A DNA stretch of 64,000 bases, taken from NCBI GenBank assembly GCA_017940385.1, contig JAGAYS010000037.1, positions 1 through 64,000 of the forward strand, in the 5' to 3' direction. Position numbers and translations under genes: made by a program. The notes under the pieces are model-generated. The model saw only the letters and a program-made list of their open reading frames with translations. It did not search any database and was not told the DNA's origin. This stretch comes from Ruminobacter sp. (GTDB taxonomy: Bacteria > Pseudomonadota > Gammaproteobacteria > Enterobacterales > Succinivibrionaceae). Numbering within the stretch: the stretch's first letter is position 1; every line of letters starts with the position of its first letter. Of this stretch, positions 34,384 to 43,029 are shown in pieces.

Positions 34384-34701
34384 ATGACTTCAGCAGAGAA
34401 TGTTACAAAAAACGTTTCAGCCGAAAACCGGTCAGAAACACGTGACTTTCACGTCGGCGACATTGTACGTCACTTCAAAAGAGAATATGTTAATCAGGAT
34501 ACAGCGGAATATCTGTACAGAATAGTGGCATTTGCGGGACATACCGAAACCGGAGAAAGACTGGTAATCTATGAAGCCCTTTATCCGCCATACAAGGTCT
34601 GTGCCCGTCCGTATGACATGTTCATGAGTCCGGTTGACAGAATCAAGTACCCTGACGCAGCTCAGAAATACCGTTTCGAACTGGTTCACAGACCGGCATA
34701 A
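34384..34701 (+). CDS. DUF1653 domain protein
   Basis: A 105-residue cytoplasmic protein with a DUF1653 domain, whose core is seen in [36 protein letters not shown] and [19 protein letters not shown]. The domain is a compact beta fold of unknown function found widely in bacteria, often stand-alone. About 20 N-terminal residues (Ser/Asn-rich) precede it. GAGGA lies before the ATG. It follows the HAD phosphatase gene closely and is ended by a hairpin at 34721-34741, so the pair forms a short operon. Confidence 0.88.
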   Translation: MTSAENVTKNVSAENRSETRDFHVGDIVRHFKREYVNQDTAEYLYRIVAFAGHTETGERLVIYEALYPPYKVCARPYDMFMSPVDRIKYPDAAQKYRFELVHRPA

Positions 34702-34720
34702 AACAACACTCTCATGAAAA

Positions 34721-34741
34721 AACTTAAGGCAGGCTTAAGTT
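34721..34741 (+). terminator. Terminator after the HAD-DUF1653 pair
   Basis: AACTTAAG (34721-34728) pairs with CTTAAGTT (34734-34741) around a 5-nt loop, followed by an AT-rich stretch. It may also serve the convergent minus gene ending at 34795. Confidence 0.6.
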
Positions 34742-34794
34742 ATATTTATTCAGCTTAAGGAATTCAGTTCTTTTTGATTAACGGAAAGGAATCT

Positions 34795-35193
34795 CTATAA
34801 AAAATCCAGAGAGTATCCTCTTGGAGCCTGCCATACTGTCTTGTTGCTGTACTCACAGATATATATTCTGCCTATACGAATGTCCTTTTTGAAAAAGATT
34901 CCTTTCTTTTTGTAAAACATCACATAACAGTCAACCAGCCCTGCTATTCCTGATATCCTTGATGCCTCTCCGTTGCGCACTCCGTACACTTTGGTTCCGT
35001 CACTTGTTGTAAGACTCTCAAGAAACCTGCTTGTTTCCTCTATTCCGTCAAGAAACACGGGTTTGTCCGGTACAAGACCGTACTTTGGATCCCTTACAAA
35101 CTTTTTCAGTATTGAATCATTGCGCCCGGCCAGCTCTTTTCTCTGACATTCATATATCCGAAGAGCCTGCTCACGATCATTAAGTTCCGTCAT
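34795..35193 (-). CDS. Unrecognised small protein
   Basis: A 132-residue soluble protein that I do not recognise. The N-terminus is charged and helical (REQALRIYECQRKELAGRND). The middle has FLDGIEETSRFLESLTTSDG, and the C-terminal half looks beta-rich with aromatic residues (CYVMFYKKKGIFFKKDIR, IGRIYICEYSNKTVW). No signal peptide or membrane helix is seen. It is convergent with the DUF1653 gene and lies in an AT-rich stretch with two other small unknown minus-strand genes. The start codon is not firmly supported by a ribosome-binding site. Confidence 0.6.
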   Translation of the reverse strand: MTELNDREQALRIYECQRKELAGRNDSILKKFVRDPKYGLVPDKPVFLDGIEETSRFLESLTTSDGTKVYGVRNGEASRISGIAGLVDCYVMFYKKKGIFFKKDIRIGRIYICEYSNKTVWQAPRGYSLDFL

Positions 35194-35726
35194 CTGCCAA
35201 AAATCCTTTTTCGTAATCAGATATCAGTCCATTCATTACTTACAATATTACAACACTATAAAAACAATCTGAGGTCATAAGGCACTAATTGTGATTTACC
35301 GCGGTATTTGCCAAAGCATTAGACTGTATATTGAACACCTTGAACAGAAAACAACCTGAAAAGACACCGTGTCTGCTCCAGTACCGGATGACAGGCCGGT
35401 CAGTCAGACAAAAAACGCAGCACGCATTATTTCTTACTGCAATAAACCGGATTCCATCTGACACCATTCTCAGACGGTATTTCAATGTTTTTTCTTTCTG
35501 ACGTCAAACGTTTACCGGGCAAAAAGCCAAACGACTTTAGACCACTGTTAATCAGAAAAAACTGTAAACTGCTTAGTTATGGATTGATGAATGGAGAAGG
35601 TAATCCTTCTGAAATAATTAATTATCCTAACCCGAAAAAACGATAAAGCTGAATATCATGCAATATTCAGCTTTATACGTTATTCATTGAACCGGCACAT
35701 TCGCCGGATACCGGATGTCTGACCCG
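35194..35726. other. AT-rich intergenic region
   Basis: About 530 bp. It contains the terminator of the next minus gene (35643-35676). A 66-codon minus ORF (35285-35485) has no convincing features. Nothing else recognised. Confidence 0.4.
35643..35676 (-). terminator. Terminator of the 71-residue gene
   Basis: ATAAAGCTGAATAT (35643-35656) pairs perfectly with ATATTCAGCTTTAT (35663-35676) around a 6-nt loop. On the minus strand a U-run follows (the A-run at 35635-35640 on +). Confidence 0.85.
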
Positions 35727-35942
35727 TTATGAGTTTTCTGCCTCATTCAAATCATAAGGACAGTCATTAGCAAACTGCATGTTCCTCAGGGTAGATGCGG
35801 TAACAGTGCTCAGCATTTCCAAAAATGCCAGCATCTGCTTTTCTGAGATTGTATCAAAATCCAAGGCGTCAAGAATTGCCAGTTCCTGAACATTATCCTG
35901 ATTTTCCTGCACATCACGGCCGATTCTAATTATTCCTTTCAT
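35727..35942 (-). CDS. Small acidic protein, unrecognised
   Basis: A 71-residue acidic protein with mostly helical character (LAILDALDFDTISEKQMLAFLEMLSTV). No known family. Support for a real gene: a strong dedicated terminator lies 50 bp after the stop, and a TTGACG at 36001-36006 (minus strand) could be a -35 element upstream. The ribosome-binding site (AGAGAA) is weak. It might be a small regulatory or toxin/antitoxin-like protein, but there is no direct evidence and no partner gene within 300 bp. Confidence 0.5.
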   Translation of the reverse strand: MKGIIRIGRDVQENQDNVQELAILDALDFDTISEKQMLAFLEMLSTVTASTLRNMQFANDCPYDLNEAENS

Positions 35943-36274
35943 AGCACATTCTCTAATTGTTTAACCTAAACCGTAACTCTCAATAGGCTTAGCTTATAAT
36001 CGTCAAACAAACGTAATGACCTTTTATTATTATCAGAATATCATTACTTTTCTATCTCATACTTTAAAAGATAACAGAAAAAAGTATCTGTTTCAGACTG
36101 TTGAATTGTTTTTTCATAACACCTCACACTTCTGAAATCATTTTCATGACATCTATCATAATTTATTTTTTCTGTTTTATAAAGTCTTAAATCCGCTTTT
36201 TTTGCTTAATGATCAATTATTCCGTGCTTTAGCCCTTAAATTATATCATTTTGTTCAAAAAATAACCAGTTGTT
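35943..36274. other. AT-rich intergenic region
   Basis: About 330 bp of very AT-rich DNA between two small minus-strand genes. Apart from the putative -35 element TTGACG (minus, 36001-36006), nothing specific was recognised. Confidence 0.35.
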
Positions 36275-36886
36275 TTAGGCGTTTACGGTATTTTTCACTC
36301 TTATTACGTTCTGTTCCTTATCATTGTCGACGGTGTAGAATTTTCCGTTTCTTGGATGCAGAAAAAGAAACGCCGTTCCTCCGGGTTTTCTGTCCGGGAT
36401 ACTGCCTGAAGGAGCAGAGGCATAATAGCACTTGGGATTTCTGATGCCTGCCTCCTTATATATTATGTAGCTGCGGCATACGGTTCCCTGAGCCTCTTTT
36501 CCCTCCGCTCCCGCACGGGAGCCCCGGAATTCAACGGCCACGCCTACGGACTCAAGCATCACCGGATACACGCGTCTTCTTAAATAAATACGCATACCGA
36601 GGCAGAACAGATGCCAGATCAGGAGATACAGAGCCTGACAGATGCAGACTATTCCAAGCACTGCCAGCATGTATACTGCCTTCATGCTCAGAAAATGAAC
36701 CGCACATGTTGTAATGTAGATTATAAGAAAACTGACTGCCGCAACCGATGCAAAACTGTAGAAAGACCTTCCCGGCCCCCTTTTACAGGAGGCGTCAACC
36801 ACCGGTTTCTTAAAAATAATCCCGGTTTTTTCAAGTTCTTCAACCGTTATACAGTAATCAGGCAGATTGATGTTATTCATGGTCAT
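36275..36886 (-). CDS. Unrecognised two-helix membrane protein
   Basis: A 203-residue protein with two adjacent hydrophobic helices (about 42-66, FASVAAVSFLIIYITTCAVH; and about 70-98, MLAVLGIVCICQALYLLIWH). The N-terminal 40 residues and the C-terminal 100 residues are soluble. The C-terminal part looks beta-rich and carries CYYASAPSGSIPDRKPGG and FLFLHPRNGKFYTVDND, loosely like an SH3-type or DUF3592-like extracytoplasmic domain; that resemblance is weak. Two start codons (36886 and 36880) are possible behind GGA. It lies downstream of no clear operon; topA follows on the same strand on its other side. Confidence 0.6.
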   Translation of the reverse strand: MTMNNINLPDYCITVEELEKTGIIFKKPVVDASCKRGPGRSFYSFASVAAVSFLIIYITTCAVHFLSMKAVYMLAVLGIVCICQALYLLIWHLFCLGMRIYLRRRVYPVMLESVGVAVEFRGSRAGAEGKEAQGTVCRSYIIYKEAGIRNPKCYYASAPSGSIPDRKPGGTAFLFLHPRNGKFYTVDNDKEQNVIRVKNTVNA

Positions 36887-37070
36887 TCCAGAAACCGATA
36901 TATCTTTTTACTGAAATTTTAGTTAACCGTGCCGTTTTAGGCAACAGAATAAGGGAACAATGAGGTTTTAATTTTAAATCTTTTGATACAGACTACTGTT
37001 TTAAGCCAGCGGCCACTGTTTTTGCATCGACATCAGACGACGGCTGAACGCTTTTCTGACAAGATGAAAA

Positions 37071-37116
37071 ACCGGCATCACCGTGACACTGGTAAAAACG
37101 TCACTGTAATGCCGGT
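37071..37116 (-). terminator. topA terminator
   Basis: ACCGGCAT and GTGAC (37071-37086) pair with GTCAC and ATGCCGGT (about 37100-37116) with internal bulges. On the minus strand a short U-run follows. Located about 25 bp after the topA stop. Confidence 0.8.
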
Positions 37117-37141
37117 TCCATATCAGATTGCCGCTAATCGG

Positions 37142-39811
37142 CTATTTGGCCTTTGATGCCTTTGTACTCTTTGCGGTTTTGGTACTTCTGGAAGTCTTCG
37201 ATGACTTTGAAGACTTCTCGGCGGAAGCTACCTCCCATTCTTTGGTTTCTTCGTTGTAGAACGCAGTAAATCCGGTTGATTTACCTTCAGCGTTTTCCGC
37301 CATTACATACTGCTTCTTTGTCTTACGTGAGAAACGAACCACGGTAGGGTTGCCGTCACCGTCAGCCACCGGTGCGGTAACAAAGTATTTGAACTTTTCC
37401 GGAAGCTTGTCCTTATGAGCAACCAGTTCACTTACCTTTGGAGCCCTGGTCTCACGGACCTTAGGGAAGGCATTGGATGCTAAAAATATACCTGAAGCAC
37501 CGTCACGAAGCACGAAGTTTGACTTGCCGTCCTTACAGAGCAGATCCTCAAACTCAACAGGATCCTCGCGCGGCGGAGCAATCTCGCCGTTCTTGAGAAT
37601 CTTACGGGTATTACCGCATTCCTTGTTGGTACATGCCATATAACTGCCGAAACGGCCGTTCTTAAGCTCCATTGTTGAGCCGCAGCGTTCACATTCGATG
37701 GTAGGACCTTCAGCACCCTTAAGCTTGAAATTTCCTTCCTCAATTTCATATCCCGGACAGTTAGGATTTGCCGAACAGATATGAATCTTGCGGTGTTCAT
37801 CAATCACGTAACCTATCATTACGGAATTACATATCGGACAGCGACGCTTAGTTCTCAGGAATTCACTCTCAGAATCCTCATTAACAAACATCGGCAACTG
37901 ATCCTCGGCAACAAGGTTTATGGTCTTGCGGCAGGAGTTTTCAGCCTTTCTGGACTTGCCTGAGTAGTTTGAACATGCCAGGAACACACCGGTGGTGGCA
38001 TTCTTAATGACCATGCTGCTGTGACATTCAGGGCACTGAATTGACGTCGGCACGGAGATGTTACTGTGCATGCCGCCATCATCCTCAGATTTACGTGCTG
38101 TATCAAGTTCTTCCTTGAAGCCCTTGTAAAAGTCATTGAGACAGGTAAGCCAGTCCAGATGATTTTCGGCAATGTCATCCAGCTTGTTTTCCATTTCCCT
38201 GGTAAAATCATAGTCCATTAAGTCGTTGAAGCTGCTCTTGAGTCGATCGGTTACGATTTCTCCCATCTTTTCCGCAAAGAAACGGCGCTGATCAATCTTT
38301 ACATAACCTCTTTCCTGAATTGTGGAAATAATGGTTGCATAGGTTGACGGACGTCCGATACCGCGCTTTTCCAATTCCTTAACCAAAGTGGCTTCGGTAT
38401 ATCTTGGTTCAGGTCTTGTAAAGTGACGGTCTGCCAGAATGTCAGAAACGGCAAGCTCATCCCCCACGTTCATGTCAGGAAGCAGCACGTCCTTACGGTT
38501 GCGGTCGATCTTCATCCAGCCGTCAAACTTAATGGTCTTGCCGGATACCTTGAATCTGAAGTTACCAGCATCCACCTGAATTTCACGGTTAAGCATAACC
38601 GCATTGCTCATCTGGCATGCCAGGGTACTGTTGCGTATCAGTGTATAGACCTCTGCAGCATCCCTTCCCAAAGCCTTGGTAATCACCGCGACATCACGTT
38701 TGATGTCAGTAGGTCTGATGGCTTCATGCGCATTCTGGGCATTATCTGAGGAACTGTAGTGACGTTCCTTTGCAGGGAGATAGTCTGCACCGTAGGTGGC
38801 ACCGATATAGTCCCTGATATCGGAAAGAGCTTCCTTACTGAGATTCAGGGAGTCAGTTCTCATGTAGGTAATGAAACCGGCTTCGTACAGTGCCTGTGCC
38901 AACATCATGGTTTTCTTAACGCCGAAGCCGAGTCTGTTTGATGCAGCCTGCTGCATTGAAGAGGTATTGAGAGGAGGATACGGTGATGTCTGTACTTCCT
39001 TCTCTTCGTTTTTGGATACCCTGAACACCTGATTCTTCAGTTCCTCAAGGTATCTGTCCGTCTCCTCCTTGGAACCTGAATGGAAAGGCTTGTCCCTGTA
39101 GTGGGTTAATGCAAATTTAACCTCATCCTCATTCTTCTTCAGAAGGGCATCAATGTTCCAGTATTCTTCAGGAATGAAAGAACGGATTTTCTCTTCCTTT
39201 TCCACCACCAGACGCACTGCAACAGACTGAACACGCCCCGCACTGAGACCGCGGCCCACCTTCTCCCACAGAAGAGGTGAAACCATAAATCCCACAACAC
39301 GATCCAGAAATCTTCTGGTCTGCTGAGCATTAACCATGTTCAGGTCAACCTCTGACGGATGCTTGAACGCCTCGGTAATGGCATTTTTGGTGATTTCGTT
39401 AAAAACCACGCGCTTGAATTTTTCTTTAGGTAATCCGATTACTTCCTGCAAATGCCAGGCTATTGCTTCCCCCTCGCGGTCCAAATCGGTTGCGAGATAT
39501 ACGTAATCGCTCTTCTTGGCTTCAGCCACCAGTTCGGCAACAACCTTTTCCTTGCCTGGAAGAATCTCATACTGAGGAGCCCAACCCTTTTTTTCAGGAT
39601 TTATGCCCATGCGGTTAAAAAGCTTGGCATCCTTTTCCGAAGCCGTACGGGCTCTCTTTACAGTTTCACCTGCTGCCGCCTTTTTGGTTACGCCGGAAGG
39701 AAGGTCTCTTATATGACCAACGCTGGACTTAACCACATAATTACTGCCCAAATATTTGTTTATAGTATGTGCCTTAGCCGGGGATTCCACTATAACCAAT
39801 GACTTACCCAT
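37142..39811 (-). CDS. topA: DNA topoisomerase I (TopA)
   Basis: Type IA enzyme that relaxes negative supercoils. The Toprim domain starts MGKSLVIVESPAKAHTINKYL with VYLATDLDREGEAIAWHL. The active-site Tyr (about residue 315) is in FITYMRTDSLNLS. GIGRPSTYATIISTIQERGY is a family motif. Three C-terminal Cys4 zinc-finger motifs are visible (CPECHSSM; CPICNSVM; CERCGSTMELKNGRFGSYMA), then a TopA C-terminal repeat (FVLRDGASGIFLASNAFPK) and a Lys/Ser/Thr-rich tail (KSSKTSRSTKTAKSTKA). 889 residues is near E. coli TopA (865). sohB lies upstream on the same strand, the reverse of their order in E. coli. GAGG upstream supports the start. Confidence 0.98.
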   Translation of the reverse strand: MGKSLVIVESPAKAHTINKYLGSNYVVKSSVGHIRDLPSGVTKKAAAGETVKRARTASEKDAKLFNRMGINPEKKGWAPQYEILPGKEKVVAELVAEAKKSDYVYLATDLDREGEAIAWHLQEVIGLPKEKFKRVVFNEITKNAITEAFKHPSEVDLNMVNAQQTRRFLDRVVGFMVSPLLWEKVGRGLSAGRVQSVAVRLVVEKEEKIRSFIPEEYWNIDALLKKNEDEVKFALTHYRDKPFHSGSKEETDRYLEELKNQVFRVSKNEEKEVQTSPYPPLNTSSMQQAASNRLGFGVKKTMMLAQALYEAGFITYMRTDSLNLSKEALSDIRDYIGATYGADYLPAKERHYSSSDNAQNAHEAIRPTDIKRDVAVITKALGRDAAEVYTLIRNSTLACQMSNAVMLNREIQVDAGNFRFKVSGKTIKFDGWMKIDRNRKDVLLPDMNVGDELAVSDILADRHFTRPEPRYTEATLVKELEKRGIGRPSTYATIISTIQERGYVKIDQRRFFAEKMGEIVTDRLKSSFNDLMDYDFTREMENKLDDIAENHLDWLTCLNDFYKGFKEELDTARKSEDDGGMHSNISVPTSIQCPECHSSMVIKNATTGVFLACSNYSGKSRKAENSCRKTINLVAEDQLPMFVNEDSESEFLRTKRRCPICNSVMIGYVIDEHRKIHICSANPNCPGYEIEEGNFKLKGAEGPTIECERCGSTMELKNGRFGSYMACTNKECGNTRKILKNGEIAPPREDPVEFEDLLCKDGKSNFVLRDGASGIFLASNAFPKVRETRAPKVSELVAHKDKLPEKFKYFVTAPVADGDGNPTVVRFSRKTKKQYVMAENAEGKSTGFTAFYNEETKEWEVASAEKSSKSSKTSRSTKTAKSTKASKAK

Positions 39812-39915
39812 ACCGCAATGTACCTCAATACTGTAAGGCTCCGTCCCGTTTGCAGGAGCCGCATTAACTCTTATTCTTTTTAAAATATAAATCTATACGA
39901 TACAGTACGCAATGT

Positions 39916-41271
39916 CTATCTGTAACCTTTAAAACCTAAGCGCTGTATCACATCAGTAATAATTCCCGCCACCGAAGATTTGGACAGGAATCTGTTTACC
40001 AGATTGTTTTTCTTCTTTTCGGTATAGCTTACGTTGAATACCGCTGCGAAGTTATCCATGTTCTTTATGATGTATTCGTCAGACGTCATCAGCTCGTCAA
40101 CCAGACCGAGCTCCTTAGCCTCAGATGCCAGCCATACCTCACCGGTAGCCAGTTTCTCGATATCCACGTTCTTTCTGAAGCGTGCCACGTGAGACTTGAA
40201 GATTCCGTGAATCTGACGAAGTTCCTCACGGCACTTTTCCCTTGCCTGTTCCGTATTCTCACCGAATGTGGAAAGAGTTCTCTTATATTCACCGGCAGTA
40301 ATCTGTTCATAGTCGACGTCATACTTTTTCATGAGTCTGTGGAAATTAGGCATTTCCATCACCACACCTATTGAACCGATATATGAGAATGGAGCGGCAA
40401 TGAGATTGTCCGCCACGCATGCCATGAGATAGCCGCCGCTTGCGGCAACCTCGTCAACAGCCACGGTAAGCTTTGCTCCGCTTCTCTTGAGACGTTCAAG
40501 CTGAGAGGCGGCAAGACCGTATCCGTTAACGGTACCGCCCGGAGACGTAAGACGGACTACAACCTCGTCACCTTCGGAAAGCTCATCGGCAAGAAGGTTT
40601 ACGGCCCGTCTGAGATATTCAACCTCATTGCAGTCGGTTGAACCGTCAAAATCAATAACAAACATCAGTCTGCCGGTTACGGAAACCGTCATGTCTGAAC
40701 TTACTGAAAGCGTAAAGCCGTTAGCCTCCTTAAGGTTAACGGTTTCGATTTCTTCCTCTTCAGAGACATCATCGCTTTCACCTGAAACGGAGGCTGCGGC
40801 TTCACCGCCCTTCCCGGCCGGCTTTACCGGGGACTCACTTCCGTTCTTCGCGCTTTTCAGTGTTTCGGCTGATTCGGCGGCTGCCGCGGCTTCCAGCCTT
40901 TCCTGTTCCTTTTTTCTGAAATTAATCAGAGCCTCAAAGCCCTGCTGCACCAGTTTCTTGTTGTCATCCTTCTCATCGCCTTCCTTAAGTTCGGCGCCTT
41001 TATCCTTTATTTTGCTGAAGACTTCATAGGTATCGTCATCAAGAGCCTTGAGCATGCTCTTTTCCAGCTTTTCCTTTTCGTCACTCAGCTTATCACCATA
41101 GTTTTCAATGGTGAATACAATGTCATCATCCTTCTTTCTGTTTTTTCCTGACACTGCGGAAACAACAGACTTGATTACAATTCCGCCGACCACGACAAAA
41201 ATCACAAGCACACCGAGAATGATTGCCACCTTGGATGCAAAAAGCAGCAGTTCTGACCAGAAACTATTCAT
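39916..41271 (-). CDS. sohB: Inner-membrane serine protease SohB (S49 family)
   Basis: Signal-peptide-peptidase-A-like protease facing the periplasm. One N-terminal membrane helix (SKVAIILGVLVIFVVVGGIV) anchors it. The S49 core has RLTSPGGTVNGYGLAASQ, the nucleophile Ser in DEVAASGGYLMACVAD (about residue 278) and the general-base Lys in ITAGEYKRTLS (about 330). The length (451) exceeds E. coli SohB (349) by about 100 residues, accounted for by a charged Glu/Lys/Asp-rich region (about 45-190) between the helix and the protease domain. AAGGA lies upstream of the ATG. A promoter with a dyad is visible upstream. It is followed by topA after about 100 bp without a clear terminator, so partial read-through is possible. 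Confidence 0.94.
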   Translation of the reverse strand: MNSFWSELLLFASKVAIILGVLVIFVVVGGIVIKSVVSAVSGKNRKKDDDIVFTIENYGDKLSDEKEKLEKSMLKALDDDTYEVFSKIKDKGAELKEGDEKDDNKKLVQQGFEALINFRKKEQERLEAAAAAESAETLKSAKNGSESPVKPAGKGGEAAASVSGESDDVSEEEEIETVNLKEANGFTLSVSSDMTVSVTGRLMFVIDFDGSTDCNEVEYLRRAVNLLADELSEGDEVVVRLTSPGGTVNGYGLAASQLERLKRSGAKLTVAVDEVAASGGYLMACVADNLIAAPFSYIGSIGVVMEMPNFHRLMKKYDVDYEQITAGEYKRTLSTFGENTEQAREKCREELRQIHGIFKSHVARFRKNVDIEKLATGEVWLASEAKELGLVDELMTSDEYIIKNMDNFAAVFNVSYTEKKKNNLVNRFLSKSSVAGIITDVIQRLGFKGYR

Positions 41272-41313
41272 AACAGGATGATTCCTTAATTTTCAGTACC
41301 TGGGATAATCCCC

Positions 41314-41336
41314 TGTTCCGGAGCACTACCGGAACA
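41314..41336. terminator. Hairpin upstream of sohB
   Basis: TGTTCCGG (41314-41321) pairs with CCGGAACA (41329-41336) around a 7-nt loop. It lies in the sohB leader on the minus strand, next to a second small dyad (GGGATAATCCC, about 41301-41311). It may be an attenuator-like leader structure; the U-tract is on the + side only. Confidence 0.4.
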
Positions 41337-41377
41337 CAATATTGTTTTATTATGACGAAACGGTTCCCATATCCGGA

Positions 41378-41429
41378 TACCACGTCAAAAATATGTGGTA
41401 AATTACAGATATAAAACATATTTTGTCAA
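41378..41429 (-). promoter_or_regulatory. sohB promoter with a dyad over the start point
   Basis: On the minus strand, a perfect -35 TTGACA (41424-41429 on +) and a -10 TAATTT (41400-41405) are 18 bp apart. The inverted repeat TACCAC (41378-41383) and GTGGTA (41395-41400) starts at the -10 box and covers the likely start point, a typical repressor position. The rest of 41272-41574 has no gene. Confidence 0.55.
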
Positions 41430-41574
41430 GATCCGTCGGATAAAATTTTCATTTGAACCTTAATTTTGTCTATTTTACAGACAATTTACCGCCAAATTCT
41501 CCAAATACGAGGTACGAATGACACATACGAACGTACCATTAATATAAGGACAAGTTAAGGTATCAGGATTCCTC

Positions 41575-42921
41575 TCATTCAACCTTTACCTTCCTGACAA
41601 AAAACAACAAAATGAGAGCCAGTGCGGTAAAGACAACCCCCACATTGAATACAGTGGCGGATCCTCCGTAATTAATAGCCTTCGATACCAGATAGCCGGA
41701 AATAATACCGCCGGTATTTACGCTGTTGTTGTAAAGCGTGGTGGCCTGTCCGGGGAACTTCGGCAGCAGCTCCTGCATGTAAACCATGCCGAGACTTGCC
41801 AGAATTCCGATGAATATGGCATTCAGAACCTGCATTGCAAGAAGAGACCATGCACTTGCAGTCACAAATGAAAGACACAGATAGAAGGAGCAGCCGAATA
41901 AGGCACAAATAATAATAAGGGTTTTTAGACCGGTTCTTTTGGCAAGCCTGCCACAGAATATCATCACCGGTATCTCCAGAAGAGCCGCAAGTCCCATCAT
42001 TATTCCCGGCAGACGATCCGTTTCCACGAATGCACCGGTAATGGCTGATTCCTTGGTAACGAATATCGGCATGCTTATAAGATATGCCGAATTACAGCAC
42101 CAGAGCAGCATAAAGGCCAGAAAGAGAAAGGCAATGCTGACGAAATTGCCTGATTTAAGAAGCTTAAACAAACCGCCGGAACGTTTAGTCTCATTCTCCA
42201 CAGGTTCAGATGTCCCGTGATCTGCCGGTTTGGCGGAAGCGGCATTTCCGTTCACTGCCCCGGCATCAGACACCCTCTCCCTGTCAATCAGATCACCGAT
42301 TGATGATGACGGCGCACTTTCAAAATCGTGTACGGAGCCTGTTTTAAAAAGAGCCTTCGGCATCGTAAAACAGGCCACAACGGAACCTGTCAGAAAAATA
42401 AAGGCCGCAACCATAAAGGTGAACCTGCTGCCGAAATCCACAAAAATCGTATATGCTATCGGAGGAGTCATCACCCATGCCAGAGAAAACACCGCTCTGA
42501 TGTATGAAGTAAACATCAGGGCATCACCATACTTTAATAAGGCATATTCCCTTGCAAGTGCAAATACCTGGGGAGTTGCAACCATGGACAGACTGGAAAA
42601 AAGCACACCTACGGTAACGATTATTCCGTATGACGGGAAAAATATGTATGTAAGAGCCATCATGGCACCAGCTACATATCCCAGAATCATCAGATCCCTT
42701 CTGGAAAGCTTTGAATCGGAGAATCTTGCTATGATCTGCGTTACCACAATACCGCTGATGGCGGAAAACGTAAAGAAATTACCAAGCTGATCCTTGTCTG
42801 CATGAACCTCGTTCAGCAGATACAGACTCATTATCGGCAGAGTCATGGCAAGTGACGAACCTGAACAGAATATCAGAATCAGGAATGAAAAAAATCTTTT
42901 GTTAAGATACTCTTTAATCAT
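41575..42921 (-). CDS. SET-family (sugar efflux) MFS transporter
   Basis: Twelve-helix major facilitator, closest by pattern to SetA/SetB sugar efflux pumps, which expel glucosides, lactose or IPTG. The N-terminus FFSFLILIFCSGSSLAMTLP and the following LYLLNEVHADKDQLGNFFT, TQIIARFSDSKLSRRDLM and YIRAVFSLAWVMTPPIAY follow the family layout. A long hydrophilic loop (about residues 190-250) separates the two six-helix halves. LPKFPGQATTLYNNSVNTGG fits the last-third SET motif. 448 residues exceeds the usual 390-400 because of that loop. GGCGG lies 7 nt before the ATG. The substrate is inferred only from family; sugar-phosphate stress relief is a known role of SetA. Confidence 0.85.
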   Translation of the reverse strand: MIKEYLNKRFFSFLILIFCSGSSLAMTLPIMSLYLLNEVHADKDQLGNFFTFSAISGIVVTQIIARFSDSKLSRRDLMILGYVAGAMMALTYIFFPSYGIIVTVGVLFSSLSMVATPQVFALAREYALLKYGDALMFTSYIRAVFSLAWVMTPPIAYTIFVDFGSRFTFMVAAFIFLTGSVVACFTMPKALFKTGSVHDFESAPSSSIGDLIDRERVSDAGAVNGNAASAKPADHGTSEPVENETKRSGGLFKLLKSGNFVSIAFLFLAFMLLWCCNSAYLISMPIFVTKESAITGAFVETDRLPGIMMGLAALLEIPVMIFCGRLAKRTGLKTLIIICALFGCSFYLCLSFVTASAWSLLAMQVLNAIFIGILASLGMVYMQELLPKFPGQATTLYNNSVNTGGIISGYLVSKAINYGGSATVFNVGVVFTALALILLFFVRKVKVE

Positions 42922-42990
42922 AAAGAAACCGCCTGCAGATTACATTTTGTTTTGCATATCTGACAACATACCGTACCACTAATAAATTTT

Positions 42991-43020
42991 AACGGATAAG
43001 ACCTGCCTGTCTTATCCGTT
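42991..43020. terminator. Hairpin after cvfB
   Basis: AACGGATAAGAC (42991-43002) pairs perfectly with GTCTTATCCGTT (43009-43020) around a 6-nt loop, 10 bp past the cvfB stop. The better T-run is on + rather than on the minus strand, so terminator strength toward cvfB is uncertain. Confidence 0.6.
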
Positions 43021-43029
43021 ATTCTGTTT

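Noticed and set aside
35285..35485. A 66-codon minus ORF in the AT-rich patch
   Set aside because: It has no ribosome-binding site or family features and no promoter of its own.
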